Shown: piece by piece, positions 1 through 10,537 of the stretch
Layout: each line of letters begins with the position of its first letter
Position numbering within the stretch: position 1 is the first letter of the stretch
Source: Neopestalotiopsis rosae
Lineage: Eukaryota > Ascomycota > Sordariomycetes > Amphisphaeriales > Sporocadaceae
DNA length: 64,000 bases
NCBI GenBank assembly: GCA_023078685.1
Contig: JALGAS010000001.1
Span: forward strand, 1,302,001-1,366,000
Direction of reading: 5' to 3'
Made by a program: the position numbers and the translations under genes
Notes under the pieces: model-generated
What the model saw: the letters and a program-made list of their open reading frames with translations, nothing else
Told to the model about the DNA's origin: nothing
The model's database searches: none

Positions 1-8
1 TCTTGTTC

Positions 9-227
9 TTAGTGGGGACCACCAGGAAAAGGGTGCTGGGGACCTGCAAAGCCAGGCTGGGGAATTCCAATACTAAGGTCAGAAACGTAAGGTGTGGCAG
101 GAGTAGAGGGTCTACGGCCAGATGAGCGCCGAGCCGAGCGACCGGAAGCAGGAATGGGTGTGGTCGAGCCTCCCACGGACTTGGAGGTCTTGCTCGTCTT
201 CTTAGGGGTTGTCTTATCCTTTGGCAT
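9..227 (-). CDS. basic low-complexity protein, unknown function
   Basis: From the ATG at 227 this frame gives 72 residues rich in Lys, Ser, Thr, Arg and Pro (start MPKDKTTPKKTSK), ending in a Pro/Gly-rich tail; I recognise no family. A GTGAGT donor at 373 and a CTTCCAG acceptor ending at 251 define a 123-nt intron just upstream. Splicing it joins an ATG at 395 (exon 374..395) in frame with this exon, giving 87 residues, so the start is uncertain. The intron length is divisible by three and it has no in-frame stop, so an unspliced product is also possible. The basic character suggests a nuclear or DNA-associated protein, which is inference only. The stop at 9..11 lies so close to the window edge that further splicing cannot be excluded. 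Confidence 0.4.
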   Translation of the reverse strand: MPKDKTTPKKTSKTSKSVGGSTTPIPASGRSARRSSGRRPSTPATPYVSDLSIGIPQPGFAGPQHPFPGGPH

Positions 228-268
228 TTTGGAGGCGTTGACGATGGATGCTGGAAGGAGAAGAAAGT

Positions 269-363
269 GAAGCTTGGAGAAGAGAGTAAAGCTTGGAGAA
301 GAAAGTGAAGCTTGGAGAAGAGAGTGAAGCTTGGAGAAGAGAGTGAAGCTTGGAGAAGAGGGA
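269..363. repeat. 19-bp minisatellite, five copies
   Basis: Five head-to-tail 19-bp units of the form gaagcttggagaagagagt run from 269 to 363 with a few substitutions; each contains a HindIII site. They lie inside the predicted intron 251..373 of the minus-strand gene, where they read as a pyrimidine-rich TTCTCCAAGCTTC tract upstream of the acceptor. Confidence 0.9.
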
Positions 364-461
364 GAAGACTCACGATGGTTGAGGGTAGTGCGCATAGTTC
401 TGCTTTGGTAGTATAGCATTTGCAATAACTGGCCAAGTCTTAGTAAGGTAGAGACAATCAT

Positions 462-1962
462 GCTGTTTGAACATCCGGGATGTGGATAGTGGCCTTGGCA
501 TCAAGAACATATCGATAATAGGTCAAAGCACTAAGAAAGAGAGATATTGAATTTGTTCAGCACTAACCTCGATCCCCCCTTCAAAGGAGAGAGTAACTTC
601 TAGCTAGACTTCCGTTCTCTCTCACTCTTCGGAATTCCTGTTTGAATGGACTATGGCGCCGTTCTCATTGATTAACGAAACCTTTCTGTTTTGTATTCTT
701 TCGCCCGCTCAGTCAAGTCAGATCATCAGCTCTTCAGATTCAACAGGAAAAGCCGAAGATTCTCATGAATTGTTGTCGCCTGTCAAGTTTCATGACACTG
801 GCTATATAGCGCAGCACATGAATCAACCGTCCTTGGGTGGGCTCTGCTCGGGCCATAGTCTGGACTCGTTGGCTCCAGATAAGACGACGAGGCAATCTAA
901 ATTCTAGACTCACTCTCAATTCACGCAATACGAATCTTATCAAGCTTTTCTCTCCACGGGGAAGCGTCTTGGTTCTCCAGCTGTCGTAGCAATACGGCAC
1001 TTTTAAAGTGGATATCATTTTTGCGTTGTGATACGCGCCTTGGTGCTCTAACCGTCCGTGTGAGACCAGCCAAGATGTGTTGAACTACTTGGCGGGGGTG
1101 TCAGAACTCGGCAATCCTGGGCTGGACCGCCGCCGAATGAGGGAAGATGCGCAACAATGCAGACGTCTGAATCCTTACCAAAGATGTTTCCTTTACATCA
1201 AATTGAAGCTCGGAAATATGATTTCTGCTTTTATCAATTGCGATATGGATTTGACTGTCTATTTCGCTTATATGAAGGTTTGTTGTCATGACCTACGGCG
1301 GAGCACCATAGTATAAGTGCATGCAGCTAGCACACGGTATACAGAGGACGATAGTATTTCACATCATGTTACCATTCCCCTCGAAAAAACAATTACCAGT
1401 TGGCTCAAGAGAGAGATAGGAAATGGATTTGCTCGGCCACTTTTTTGTTCGCTCGCAGTCTCAAACACACCAGCGCCGTCGTCGTCGTCGCCGTTCTCAC
1501 CAAGAAAAAAGGTCGAGGCCGATCCCACATCTTGGCCCACATGTGAAGCATCGCCAAGTCTCTTGGCCAGGGGGGCACGACCCCGACGAAACAAAATCCC
1601 AAGGAATAGCGAAACTCTTAACACAAGCCATCTGGGCGAAAAATAGTAGTCCCTTGCAATCATGGGAATTCCAGATGAATAAGAAGTGCTCGCCATCTCG
1701 CCTTTTCCCATCCTTTGAGCAGCTCCTTCTATTCTCAGCCTTTTTTCGTCTCATCTTTTCTTCTTGCTTTGATAATTAGAAAGTGCACAGGTGCACCCTT
1801 CGTTTCTTATACTTCCTTCTTCCACGTGCCCAGGTCTGGCCCATTTCTCCTCATTATCAAAGTGAATTAGACGACGATACGAGCACCATCTACAGCAAAT
1901 TACCCAGGACCTACCCGTTCGAGATACTCCGACTTCAAATCCCATTCTCACCGTTTTCAAAC
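462..1962. other. intergenic, no gene seen
   Basis: No reading frame here shows a recognisable domain, signal peptide or convincing splice structure. Pyrimidine-rich stretches around 1690-1770 and 1820-1960 look like the promoter and 5' leader of the small secreted-protein gene that follows. Confidence 0.5.
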
Positions 1963-2239
1963 ATGTACGCCAGAACCGCCTTTGCTCTCGTCTTTGCGAC
2001 GCTGGCATCATTTGCCGCCGCCGCACCTCTCAACATCAACCTTGGTGCTTACTCGCCCGCCTTGTAAGTCCTCCTTACCAGTGGAAAAAAGACCATGTTC
2101 TCAAACTCCCCCAAATCCTTTCACCCACCGATGTCTAATACACGAGTACAGGGTAGTAGGTGATGGTGCTCTCACGTTTGAAGGCGCCGCCGCCGAGGGT
2201 GCTGCGGCCGCTGCCGAAGGTGCAGCCATCGGCAAATAA
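1963..2239 (+). CDS. small secreted protein, 62 aa
   Basis: Two exons, 1963..2063 and 2152..2239, with a GTAAGT donor, a TCTAATA branch point and a TACAG acceptor. The product has a clear signal peptide (residues 1 to about 21, ending in AAAA). The mature part starts PLNINLGAYSPALVVGDG and ends in an Ala/Gly/Glu repeat tail (GAAAEGAAAAAEGAAIG). There are no cysteines, so it is not a typical disulfide-rich effector. The N-terminal mature motif spans the exon junction in frame, which supports the splice model. From memory, short secreted proteins with this NLGAYSPAL-type start occur widely in filamentous ascomycetes without known function; I could not check this. It was probably made as an abundant secreted or wall peptide. 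Confidence 0.8.
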
Positions 2240-2956
2240 GAGAACAATGTGGCATGATTTAAACGGAGTTGGGTTTGGGAACAAGAAACAAAGTACGTTT
2301 TGATTGAAAGATTTACAGTACCCTTTTGGGGAGGAAAAGGTTTCACAGCTAACTTGGTTTCGACAGGCGAATATGAGTAATATATACCCCATTATAAAAA
2401 GACGCAAGAGATAAATGACAAAGGCGCTGGATAGTGGGCTTGCCCGTTCTTGGCCCCAGGGTTGGGTGGTATGGGGAGTTGGATGCTTGGAGGTACACGA
2501 CAAAAGGCACATTGGATGAAAGACAATGCCTGGTTATGTCAAGGTCGACGGGGCCCCAATTCGTCTCTGCGCTGCGCAGAGTGTATGTGGGAACATCAAG
2601 AGACCAAAGAGCATGATCACCCTTGGTGAGCACAGCGTCGTAGAACGTTAGAGCTATAATGCCAAAGGGTCAACGAATGAAAGCCCTTTTAAGTCAATGA
2701 ACAACATGCATGTGCCGTGGTATGGATTGAAAAATATACTTCTGTAAGTCATATATGCTTGAAAATAGTCTATTATTGCTTGACATGCATAGTGATGAGT
2801 TAATGCAAAGTGCTACCTCACACATAGTCTAGGTAATTATTATAAACTTACAATGCCCCCGCAAACTCGCTTTTATGAATTGACACCGAAAGAATGCTGA
2901 TACTTTCAAATCCAACCGAAATGGCACACTATCAATTTGACCGAAAAAATGGCGCT
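2240..2956. other. intergenic between convergent genes
   Basis: This holds the 3' ends of the small secreted-protein gene (plus) and the F-box gene (minus). It becomes AT-rich after about 2690. No coding signal was seen. Confidence 0.5.
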
Positions 2957-4429
2957 CTACTCCTCGTCGCTCGCCATGTCGACTGTAAATGGGTTGGTAA
3001 TTCCTGGTACACCCGCAATGTAGGATTCCGCCAGGCTGAGCCGCTCGGTGGACTTTGATCTTGAGTTGCCAAATATCTGCCGCAGGTCTGCGACTGCCAT
3101 TGAATTTATTTCTCCACCAGCAGGTTCATCTATGCGCCAGACACAATAGTCGTGCCGCCGCAGTAAATCCAAGACTTCCCACCACGTGCCTGTTCTCAAG
3201 TCCACGTTCTTGAGTGTAACGTGCAATGGTGCACCAGCCAAACAGTCGAGAAAGTTCTCCAAAAGAGTTGGCGAAATGACAAAGTTACTGAGCATGACGT
3301 TTTGAAGACCACGTCGGCTCTTGCCCACTGCGCACCGCATCGTGTTGTTGGAGGAGACTGCTCGAGCGTTGGTCCGATCGTGGAACAGCCGGCCCCAGGC
3401 ATTCAAGGTTTGCAGGGGCTGGAAATCCTTTTCTTGGCAAGTCATCGGTAGTAAGAGAGCTTGCCGAAGAATATCGTCGCTCTTCAAAACACCAAATATG
3501 ATGTGGACATTATCAAACCAGTTGCCCCCGCAGAGTTGAATTCCCGCGATTTGTGGCATGCGGCTCAAAGCTTGGCCAACTGTCTTTGTGAAGCTTCCGT
3601 CTTCCAGAATGATACACTGTTCCTTTCTGCGGAGTTTGTACTCTTCATGGGCGTCTACCAAGAGGGCTTGGTAGCGAAGGTGCCTTTCGTCCATTGCATG
3701 AGCAGGCTGAAGTGGATTCTCGACAAGCGCCGACCACGCGCGCACAATCAGGTTGGCCTTTTTGATGTCCTTTTCATTGTTGTTCCATTCGGATAGGCCC
3801 TCCAGCCTCCGAATTTCTTGTCGGAGCTTGACGATATTGTAAATGGCAAAGTCCTGCAGGTTGTGCGCTAGGCCCTCGTCGTAGAATCGCATCTGCACCT
3901 TGACCCCACGCACACCTCTGCGGATGAGGGGTTGCTGTGATATCTCCCGAATGCGCGACGCCGAGGCCGCACTCAGGTCCAGCGTGACCAGGCTCAAGAG
4001 AAGATGCGAGCTCGCCCCGTGAAAGCGCCGGCAGGTTAATCGAGTATTTCTGATATCCTTGCTGGCATGGCGCAGGCATGTGCGACCGCTTGCCTCCTCC
4101 ACATAGGGAGACCCTCGCAGGTGGTCAAAGATCTGACACAGTATCTCCTCGGGCAGATCAAATACGTGCAACTCGCGCACTCCAGGTTTGGATTTGCTCC
4201 CGATGGCTGCCCTCAGCGAGCCTTGCTCTGCCAACAGCCCACGTTTGCGTGAAGCGGCCTCCTGTCGTGCCTTTGCCGATCGGTCCCTGCTGATCCAGGC
4301 ATTCTCAAACTTTGACGTCGTCAGCGGTACGACCTTAGGGAGTCCTGCAAGTTGCTTATTGACTTTGGATAAGCATGCATACAGGTCGGCGAGCGTACTG
4401 CCACAAGTTTCTGCTGGGGACGTTGCCAT
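2957..4429 (-). CDS. F-box domain protein, 490 aa
   Basis: A single exon encodes 490 residues starting MATSPAETCG. An F-box lies at about residues 90-140 (DLPEEILCQIFDHL, then RNTRLTCRRFHGASS). F-box proteins are substrate adaptors of SCF (Skp1-Cullin) ubiquitin ligases. The N-terminal 80 residues contain a short charged helical stretch; the C-terminal 350 residues have no recognisable LRR or WD40 repeats, as is usual for the large lineage-specific F-box families of Pezizomycotina. The frame stays open upstream to about 4609 but contains no ATG there, so 4429 is chosen. The target is unknown. Confidence 0.8.
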   Translation of the reverse strand: MATSPAETCGSTLADLYACLSKVNKQLAGLPKVVPLTTSKFENAWISRDRSAKARQEAASRKRGLLAEQGSLRAAIGSKSKPGVRELHVFDLPEEILCQIFDHLRGSPYVEEASGRTCLRHASKDIRNTRLTCRRFHGASSHLLLSLVTLDLSAASASRIREISQQPLIRRGVRGVKVQMRFYDEGLAHNLQDFAIYNIVKLRQEIRRLEGLSEWNNNEKDIKKANLIVRAWSALVENPLQPAHAMDERHLRYQALLVDAHEEYKLRRKEQCIILEDGSFTKTVGQALSRMPQIAGIQLCGGNWFDNVHIIFGVLKSDDILRQALLLPMTCQEKDFQPLQTLNAWGRLFHDRTNARAVSSNNTMRCAVGKSRRGLQNVMLSNFVISPTLLENFLDCLAGAPLHVTLKNVDLRTGTWWEVLDLLRRHDYCVWRIDEPAGGEINSMAVADLRQIFGNSRSKSTERLSLAESYIAGVPGITNPFTVDMASDEE

Positions 4430-5699
4430 CTGATTACTTGAGTACGCCCAGAGTTGTATGACGGATTGTCTATCCTGGCTGGTTTTCAAGCAAACAGAAA
4501 TCTCAAGCAATGAGGTGGTGACCTCGATGCTTATATCCGTGTCGGAGAGCTGTTGGCTGATTGATATGTTCTGGCGTGGAGCGGTCAAGGACGTCAGCTG
4601 CCCGATCACCGTGCTTGCTTGGCAGGCCTGGCCAGCTTCTCGGACTGCGGCCTCGAGAATGAGGATAAAGGCACGCTGACTTCAAAGTCCAAGGTTTAGC
4701 TTTCGTAGACCTGAAAAGGATCCCGGCGAATCTCAACAGCTCTGACGGAAATCAGTAAGCAGCGGGCAGAATAGGAGGTAGATAGGTTTGCTTCCTTCCC
4801 GCGTCCTTGTTGGTGGGAGATCACGCTATCTGTGGCTGGGATTAGCGCGTTCGGGGATCCTGCAAGCATCAATGATCCCAAGACAGGGGGTTTCTTCTTA
4901 TAACGGATCTGTTTCGCAATGGACAGAAGAGATATTCTCAGTTGTTGGGAGGGAATAGTGTGACTGTTCTCGGGAATCAAAGCCTCCAGCATAGGTAAGT
5001 TGGGGATGAAAGAACATCGTCGACTGGCCAATGTCTAATCTAGGTTGTTCGGATGTAATAGCCTTGGCTGTTAGTTCATCGCGGGACCTTGTGACTGTAA
5101 TATGACCTGCGCGTTCGTTTCCCTGATTTTACTCCCGCTCAATGCCCGCGCAATCCGGCTGTACCTGTTGAATGAGTTCCCCGGTCTCAAAAGCTACTCA
5201 ACAAATACATAGAGTGTTCTATATACTGCTCCGAAATACTACCTGCACAAGACTATCATATATCCATTAATGATTCGGAGCAAAACCGGTTCGAAAAGAG
5301 AACCCTCATCCCTGCAAGTGAAGTCTTGGCGATCAGATTGGGGAGAACCCCCATATGTTTTGCGTTACGTTCTGTGGCGCCGCGTTGCACTAGCCACAAT
5401 AGCTTGTCCAACGCTAACTTCCGTACATTTCGTCAATTGCCTGCCCATATGGTGTCGATCGCGGAATCTACAAGCCTGAGTTCCCTCAAGACTAGAACGA
5501 TCCCCTCTGTGTCATCTTCGTCGACTAGCTCCAGCTGCGCTTCCCTCCTCTGGCCCAGCCAGCATATCTCGTATATTCGCCCGATGCGTCCTCGGTAGCC
5601 CTTCAGCTTACCTACGGGTAAGCAGACCTCGAGAACAAACTAGAAAAAGAAGAACATAATCGGACTGCGAGAGAGAGAGAGGCGACCGAACCGCCCACC
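4430..5699. other. divergent intergenic region
   Basis: This is the shared upstream region of the F-box gene (minus) and mdm10 (plus). A short purine run (gagagagagag) lies about 30 bp before the mdm10 start. No further gene is supported. Confidence 0.5.
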
Positions 5700-7208
5700 A
5701 TGCGCGAGTTCATGGATTACATCCAGAGCGCATTCTACGCGGCGACGGGCTGGAACCGCGACAACTCGTACTCGTCCCTCAACGCGACGGCCGATGCCCT
5801 GCTCAACTTTCCCACGCCCCGGGGCCTGCGCCTGACGCTGGGCTCCCTGGCCACGCCCCAGTTCGCGACCGCCTACCAGCTCGGCACCGTCGGCGTCGTC
5901 GACGGCTCCGTCTCGTACCTGTACTCGTCCGTCGCCCTGAACGACGCCGTCGCCCAGAGCAGCCGCATCCCCCTGCCCGACCTCCTCCGCAGCTACAAGC
6001 CGCTGGCCGAGCTGTCGCGGGGCTCCACGGGCAGCGGCAACTGGATCCGGGGATGGGACCGCGTCGAAAAGGACACGCTGGCCTACGGCCGGCTGTACCT
6101 CCCGCTCTCCATGCTCGAGGCCCTGGTGGTAAAAAAGTTCACGCCCGACCTGCAAGTCCAGGTCAGCGCCGTCTCGGAGCAGACCCTGCGCAATGGCGGC
6201 ACCATGTTGGGCATGGTCCAGTACGATGTCGGCAAATATGGCATTGAGGGCCTGGCGTCCTCGGACGGGGGTCTCATGGGCTTGCGCGGACTGTACAACT
6301 TTGGAGGAGACGTCGCCAAGCTGCACCCCAAGCCGGCGACAGACGACGATCACGGAGCAGCACGATATACAAACGGCAACGGCAACGGCAACGGCCAGGG
6401 CAACGGCGAGCAGCGCGAAGGCATCTATGGTCGCTTCAGCGCGGGCGCAGAGCTATACTACGGCACACTGAACAAATCTGGAGGAATGAGCGTGGGCATG
6501 AGGTTTGCGACTCTGCCCTCGTACAAAGGATCTCCACTCACAGCTACCATGACCATCAACCCCCTGATGGGGAATATCAGTTGGAGTTATGCGGTCATGG
6601 CAGGAAAGCACTGCTCCTTGGCCAGCAGGATGGACTTCAACGTCTACAGCTATGAAAGTGACTGGGCTATCGGAATGGAGCTCTGGCGCAAGAAGGGTGC
6701 TTGGACCGTGGATAGATCTGAGGATACCGAAAACCCTGACGAAAGTTCTCCTGGTCGGAGGGAAAGGAGCTTCCAAGCCAAGTTGGAATGGAGATTGGAT
6801 GAGCCATGGCCACCTATTGATGCACATGCGCCAGAAGTCGAGATTGCACCAGAAGCTCAGGCGACGGTCACTCCCTCCGCGGAACCAGTTCAAGCAGTCG
6901 CCCCAGCCGAGGCACCCAGCAGCCCAGAGCTGACTGAGCCCGTACAGAAAAGGCAACGTAGCTTTCGCTCCAAGATGGAATGGAGAGCTGATACCCCCGA
7001 CGACGACCTCGCTGCGAGATTAGGGGATGACGAGGAGGAGGAATATTCCGGAGTGCTAAAGGCCCGATTGGACCAAAACTTAAAAATCGGACTGCTATGG
7101 GAGGGAAGAGTTCAATCCTTGATTTTCAGCCTAGGAAGTGGTATAGACCTGCGCCGACTAGATTCCCCGTTTCGAAGTCTCGGCCTCGAGGTTCAGTTCT
7201 CCTCATGA
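5700..7208 (+). CDS. mdm10: mitochondrial outer-membrane beta-barrel protein Mdm10
   Basis: The 502-residue intronless product begins MREFMDYIQSAFYAATGWNR and has the family's N-terminal block LLNFPTPRGLRLTLGSLATP and C-terminal block GVLKARLDQN...GLLWEGR...GLEVQFSS. Mdm10 is a beta-barrel of the ERMES complex that tethers mitochondria to the ER, and it also works with the SAM/TOB assembly machinery. The size matches filamentous-fungal orthologues. Two lineage features stand out: a Gly-Asn run at residues 225-236, and a duplicated motif RSFQAKLEWRLDE (356-368) / RSFRSKMEWRADT (420-432) separated by a Pro/Ala/Glu-rich linker. The GC-rich start at 5700 fits the conserved N terminus. Confidence 0.95.
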   Translation: MREFMDYIQSAFYAATGWNRDNSYSSLNATADALLNFPTPRGLRLTLGSLATPQFATAYQLGTVGVVDGSVSYLYSSVALNDAVAQSSRIPLPDLLRSYKPLAELSRGSTGSGNWIRGWDRVEKDTLAYGRLYLPLSMLEALVVKKFTPDLQVQVSAVSEQTLRNGGTMLGMVQYDVGKYGIEGLASSDGGLMGLRGLYNFGGDVAKLHPKPATDDDHGAARYTNGNGNGNGQGNGEQREGIYGRFSAGAELYYGTLNKSGGMSVGMRFATLPSYKGSPLTATMTINPLMGNISWSYAVMAGKHCSLASRMDFNVYSYESDWAIGMELWRKKGAWTVDRSEDTENPDESSPGRRERSFQAKLEWRLDEPWPPIDAHAPEVEIAPEAQATVTPSAEPVQAVAPAEAPSSPELTEPVQKRQRSFRSKMEWRADTPDDDLAARLGDDEEEEYSGVLKARLDQNLKIGLLWEGRVQSLIFSLGSGIDLRRLDSPFRSLGLEVQFSS

Positions 7209-10200
7209 GATGAAGATGCACTGCCTTGATTGGTTGACCTTGGCAGAGTGGAAGATCATTAGCTTGGCCGGACCAGGATCTGACAACCATGGCAGTCATC
7301 GTATTCGGTGTATGTTGTCAGGTCTGACCGGCGACTTCTTGGAAAAGCACCCCGGGCGAAATAATTGACGGCTGGTGGATTTAGACTTGAACCAAGCTCA
7401 CGCCAACGCATATCAAGAACCTCAAGCTTTCCTGGGCATTCAGAGACGACGTGATTCAAGCTCACGCCAATGCACATCAAGGCTTGAAGCCTTTTCTGGG
7501 CATTTCAGAATAAGTATGGAAATACTTACACAGTCAGAAACTGAAAGAGAAAACTCCCTCTCAAGCTGTAGCCTCCAGACAGGCCGGCCTAAGTGGCCTG
7601 CAGGTGTGCAGGTGCAGGTCTAGCAACGGCTAGGTCGAAAACTCCACCAACCTTGATGGCCACCCATCTCGCAAATAAGCGCAAATAAGCCCACGAGGCG
7701 AGGATGCGTTGCAGCTACGTACGTACATGCATGTACATTGGCGAAATCCCAATTCTCTGGCTCGGTCCCGCAGCTGGTTCATTAGCCGACGAGACTACTA
7801 TGTATCATGCTTCTGTCCTGTCGGGGCAATTGCCCGGTTGAGCTTCCAAATGGACGCCTATTGCATAGTTGCGGCTCAATAGTGGTTCGCGTTGATGGAA
7901 CACCAAGGGTCATACAAGTATCAATGTCGCATATACTTGTGTAAGGGAGAACGCTTTCTCCTCGTCCTTTCGGTGCCACGTAACCCGATATCCTGACCAG
8001 AGCTTCCAACTTGGAGGCGAGATATCGCTTCCATGAGCATCTCGATTCGTAGACTGGGAGATTTGTAGCGTCACTCAGCCAGCATGGCAAGGAAGCCAAC
8101 GTAAGACTTTGTCGTACCCGACTGTTGTAGAATCCCAACTAAATATACAAACTGCGTTCAACTGCAAAAGCCCACTGAAATATTGAAGCTTCTTTGTGTC
8201 ACTAAACGGCAATGTGGTGTTCAAGTTGCAAGCAACCCATAATGCATGTTGCCATAATTTTAAAACGGGTTGGAGATGGAGGTTAACTTGGGCACGGAAT
8301 GGCGGACTGGTACGTGTCGTCGATGTTGCACATTTGGAACTCAACGAATGGATGACACTTAACGTCCGCTCAGCTCTTGGGAAATAAGGAAAGCGGCGTT
8401 GTTGCATGTGTAACATGGTGATCGGGGGACTGCCCATTGGGGAACGTTGACTCTTGTCTTACTGACCTGGTTGCCTTGATCAGAGAAAATCGGATCATTT
8501 GTCCCATTCCTCTGCGCTGAGTTTTTGCTTTTCCCGCGATCATTGGGCTATCAACGGGGTGTGGAATGCGTTGGAACTGACGCAGTACTTGGCGTTGAGG
8601 ACCTTGATGGACATCTCAAGCTAAGAGTCCTATCTATTGTAAGCGGACAAGGACCACCCCAGTCGGGCTTTTGCAATGAATGACAAGGGACTGAAAACAA
8701 CGAAGGGATGCCAACTTGCGCATATGATCTGTAATATCACACTGATTCGTCGAATGTTCTATTTCATCATCTGTATCTGTTTTTCGACTTCCATGTGCCA
8801 AAGGTGAGACAAGGGAGCTGTTGTGCGAGTGTTCGTAGGACCTTCTTCTAATTCGAAAGCGTTGTACGGGTGTCACCGGGAAGACTTTGTGCTAGTATGC
8901 AGTGGAGTCTCGCGGAATATCTATGTGGGATGATGTATCTCAAGTGGCCGTGATATGAATGTAGGGTCCGTAGTATCATTATCAAACGTCGTCGTTCTTT
9001 CGGTCGGCTATGTCATGGGTTGTCCATTTTGGAGTTGCGTGGTATTATACACCCCTGTCTTTGACTTTGCATCTTCTATCCGAGCAATTGACTGGGGCCC
9101 GATGCTTGGCTTGGCTTTTTTGCTCCAGCTCTTGAACTGCCCCTCCGCTGATCTGGATGGAGTCTGGCATCTTCCCAGCCATAGGACGGCCGACTTGCCG
9201 GGATTGTTTTGTCAGCGTTCTGATAGGCACGCCGCGGTGTCTCCGCTTGTAGTAGTAGTTTTCGCGGTGGTCTAAAACAGCAAAAAGTATTTGATAAAGG
9301 CGCCCGGCGCTACTAACCAGTTGCAGTCGAAGGGCAAGCGGCTGTCATTAGAGTCTGCGCCGTCCAGACGCCTCCCGTCCATCCGGGTTCTCGCTTCGTT
9401 CCATGCCGGCAGCGGATTCGACCAAAACCAGCGTCTGGCGTGTCTCGACAAAGGCTATTGCCTCTTTGTCTGACAGGCAAGGGATCTCGATTCTAGTACT
9501 GTAAATGCCTTCTGACCGGGATCCTGGTATAAGTTACACTAGAATGTAATCTGTAGATAGGTATGAAGTACGAGGGCACGGATGGGAGAAGGAGACCCTG
9601 AACACTCTTTTCTCGTCTCTGGCTGAAGGGTAGGCATAGGCAGGTGGGCCGATCGATAGTGCGCAGCAGAGCACGAGCACGCACAATAATCGCATCGTGG
9701 GCTGCGTGGTCACAATGGCGTAAAAACTCCCACGGAGGTGCTCGGCTGGTGCACACAAAGTTGAGTTGGTGACCCCCCGGTCTGGTCTGGTTTTGGGCGG
9801 GTTTTTGGGCAGGGCGAAACTGCGGGCTGCAGGTGCTCGCTCGTGGTTTCTGCACGAAAGTCGGCCATCAAGGTCCTCAACTTCGGTCGCAAGTGGGTCC
9901 TTTTGGACCCATAATCACCAACCCGTCCCCATGAGCTGGATGCCGTAATGCTCTTTTTTCTTTCCTCCGATTCACCACGAGCCCTCTTTTTTTTTTCTAC
10001 TCGAGGGAGGGGGAGAAAACCAGACCGCTTGACCTGGCTGGTTCTTGTATTTCCATTCTTGGGTTTCCATTGGACTATTTCGGTCTTCATTCCGTTTTGT
10101 CAATCCAATCCAATCCCTTGGCAAGTGCGAGCATTTCTTCCTCTACGTACAACCAGGTACTCTTTTGCAGCTGGGCGTGCCGAGTGAGTACTACTACATA

Positions 10201-10537
10201 AGCGGCTCTCGACCAGTTCTACCTTTCCTTCTCGACCCAAGCCAGCCTGATTCACCTCGACGGCCTTCACCGGACTTCCACACTCAAATAGAGTTTGGAT
10301 TAGTCAAAAGTGCCCTGGACAGTGGAAATCAACTCCAGCAAACCTATCTCTTCAAAAGGTCTACTTGACTAGGGTGTCGTCGCTCTCGCTACAGTCCAGC
10401 GCTTGTCGACACTTCTTACCCATCACATCACGTTGCAAACGAGAACAGCAACTCGATCTGTTCTTCTTTCAAACAGACATCGCAAAGCAATTCACAAGTA
10501 AGAACACCCTCAGCAACAACAAGGGAACATTGTCGCC
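7209..10537. other. 3.3 kb gene-poor region
   Basis: No frame has a recognisable domain. An imperfect direct repeat lies at 7393-7508. Pyrimidine-rich DNA from about 9940 to 10537 looks like the promoter and long 5' leader of the zinc-transporter gene. A non-coding RNA or a short multi-exon gene cannot be excluded. Confidence 0.45.
7393..7508. repeat. imperfect direct repeat, about 52 bp x2
   Basis: A unit starting caagctcacgccaa occurs at 7393-7444 and again at 7457-7508, each ending tgggcattCAGA or tgggcatttcaga. The copies differ by scattered substitutions and small indels. Confidence 0.75.

Noticed and set aside
5640..6353. 237-codon antisense frame in mdm10
   Set aside because: Shadow of the GC-rich 5' half of mdm10; no recognisable protein.
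9493..10090. overlapping minus-strand frames upstream of the zinc transporter
   Set aside because: Basic, low-complexity products with no domain; the region reads better as pyrimidine-rich promoter and leader on the plus strand.
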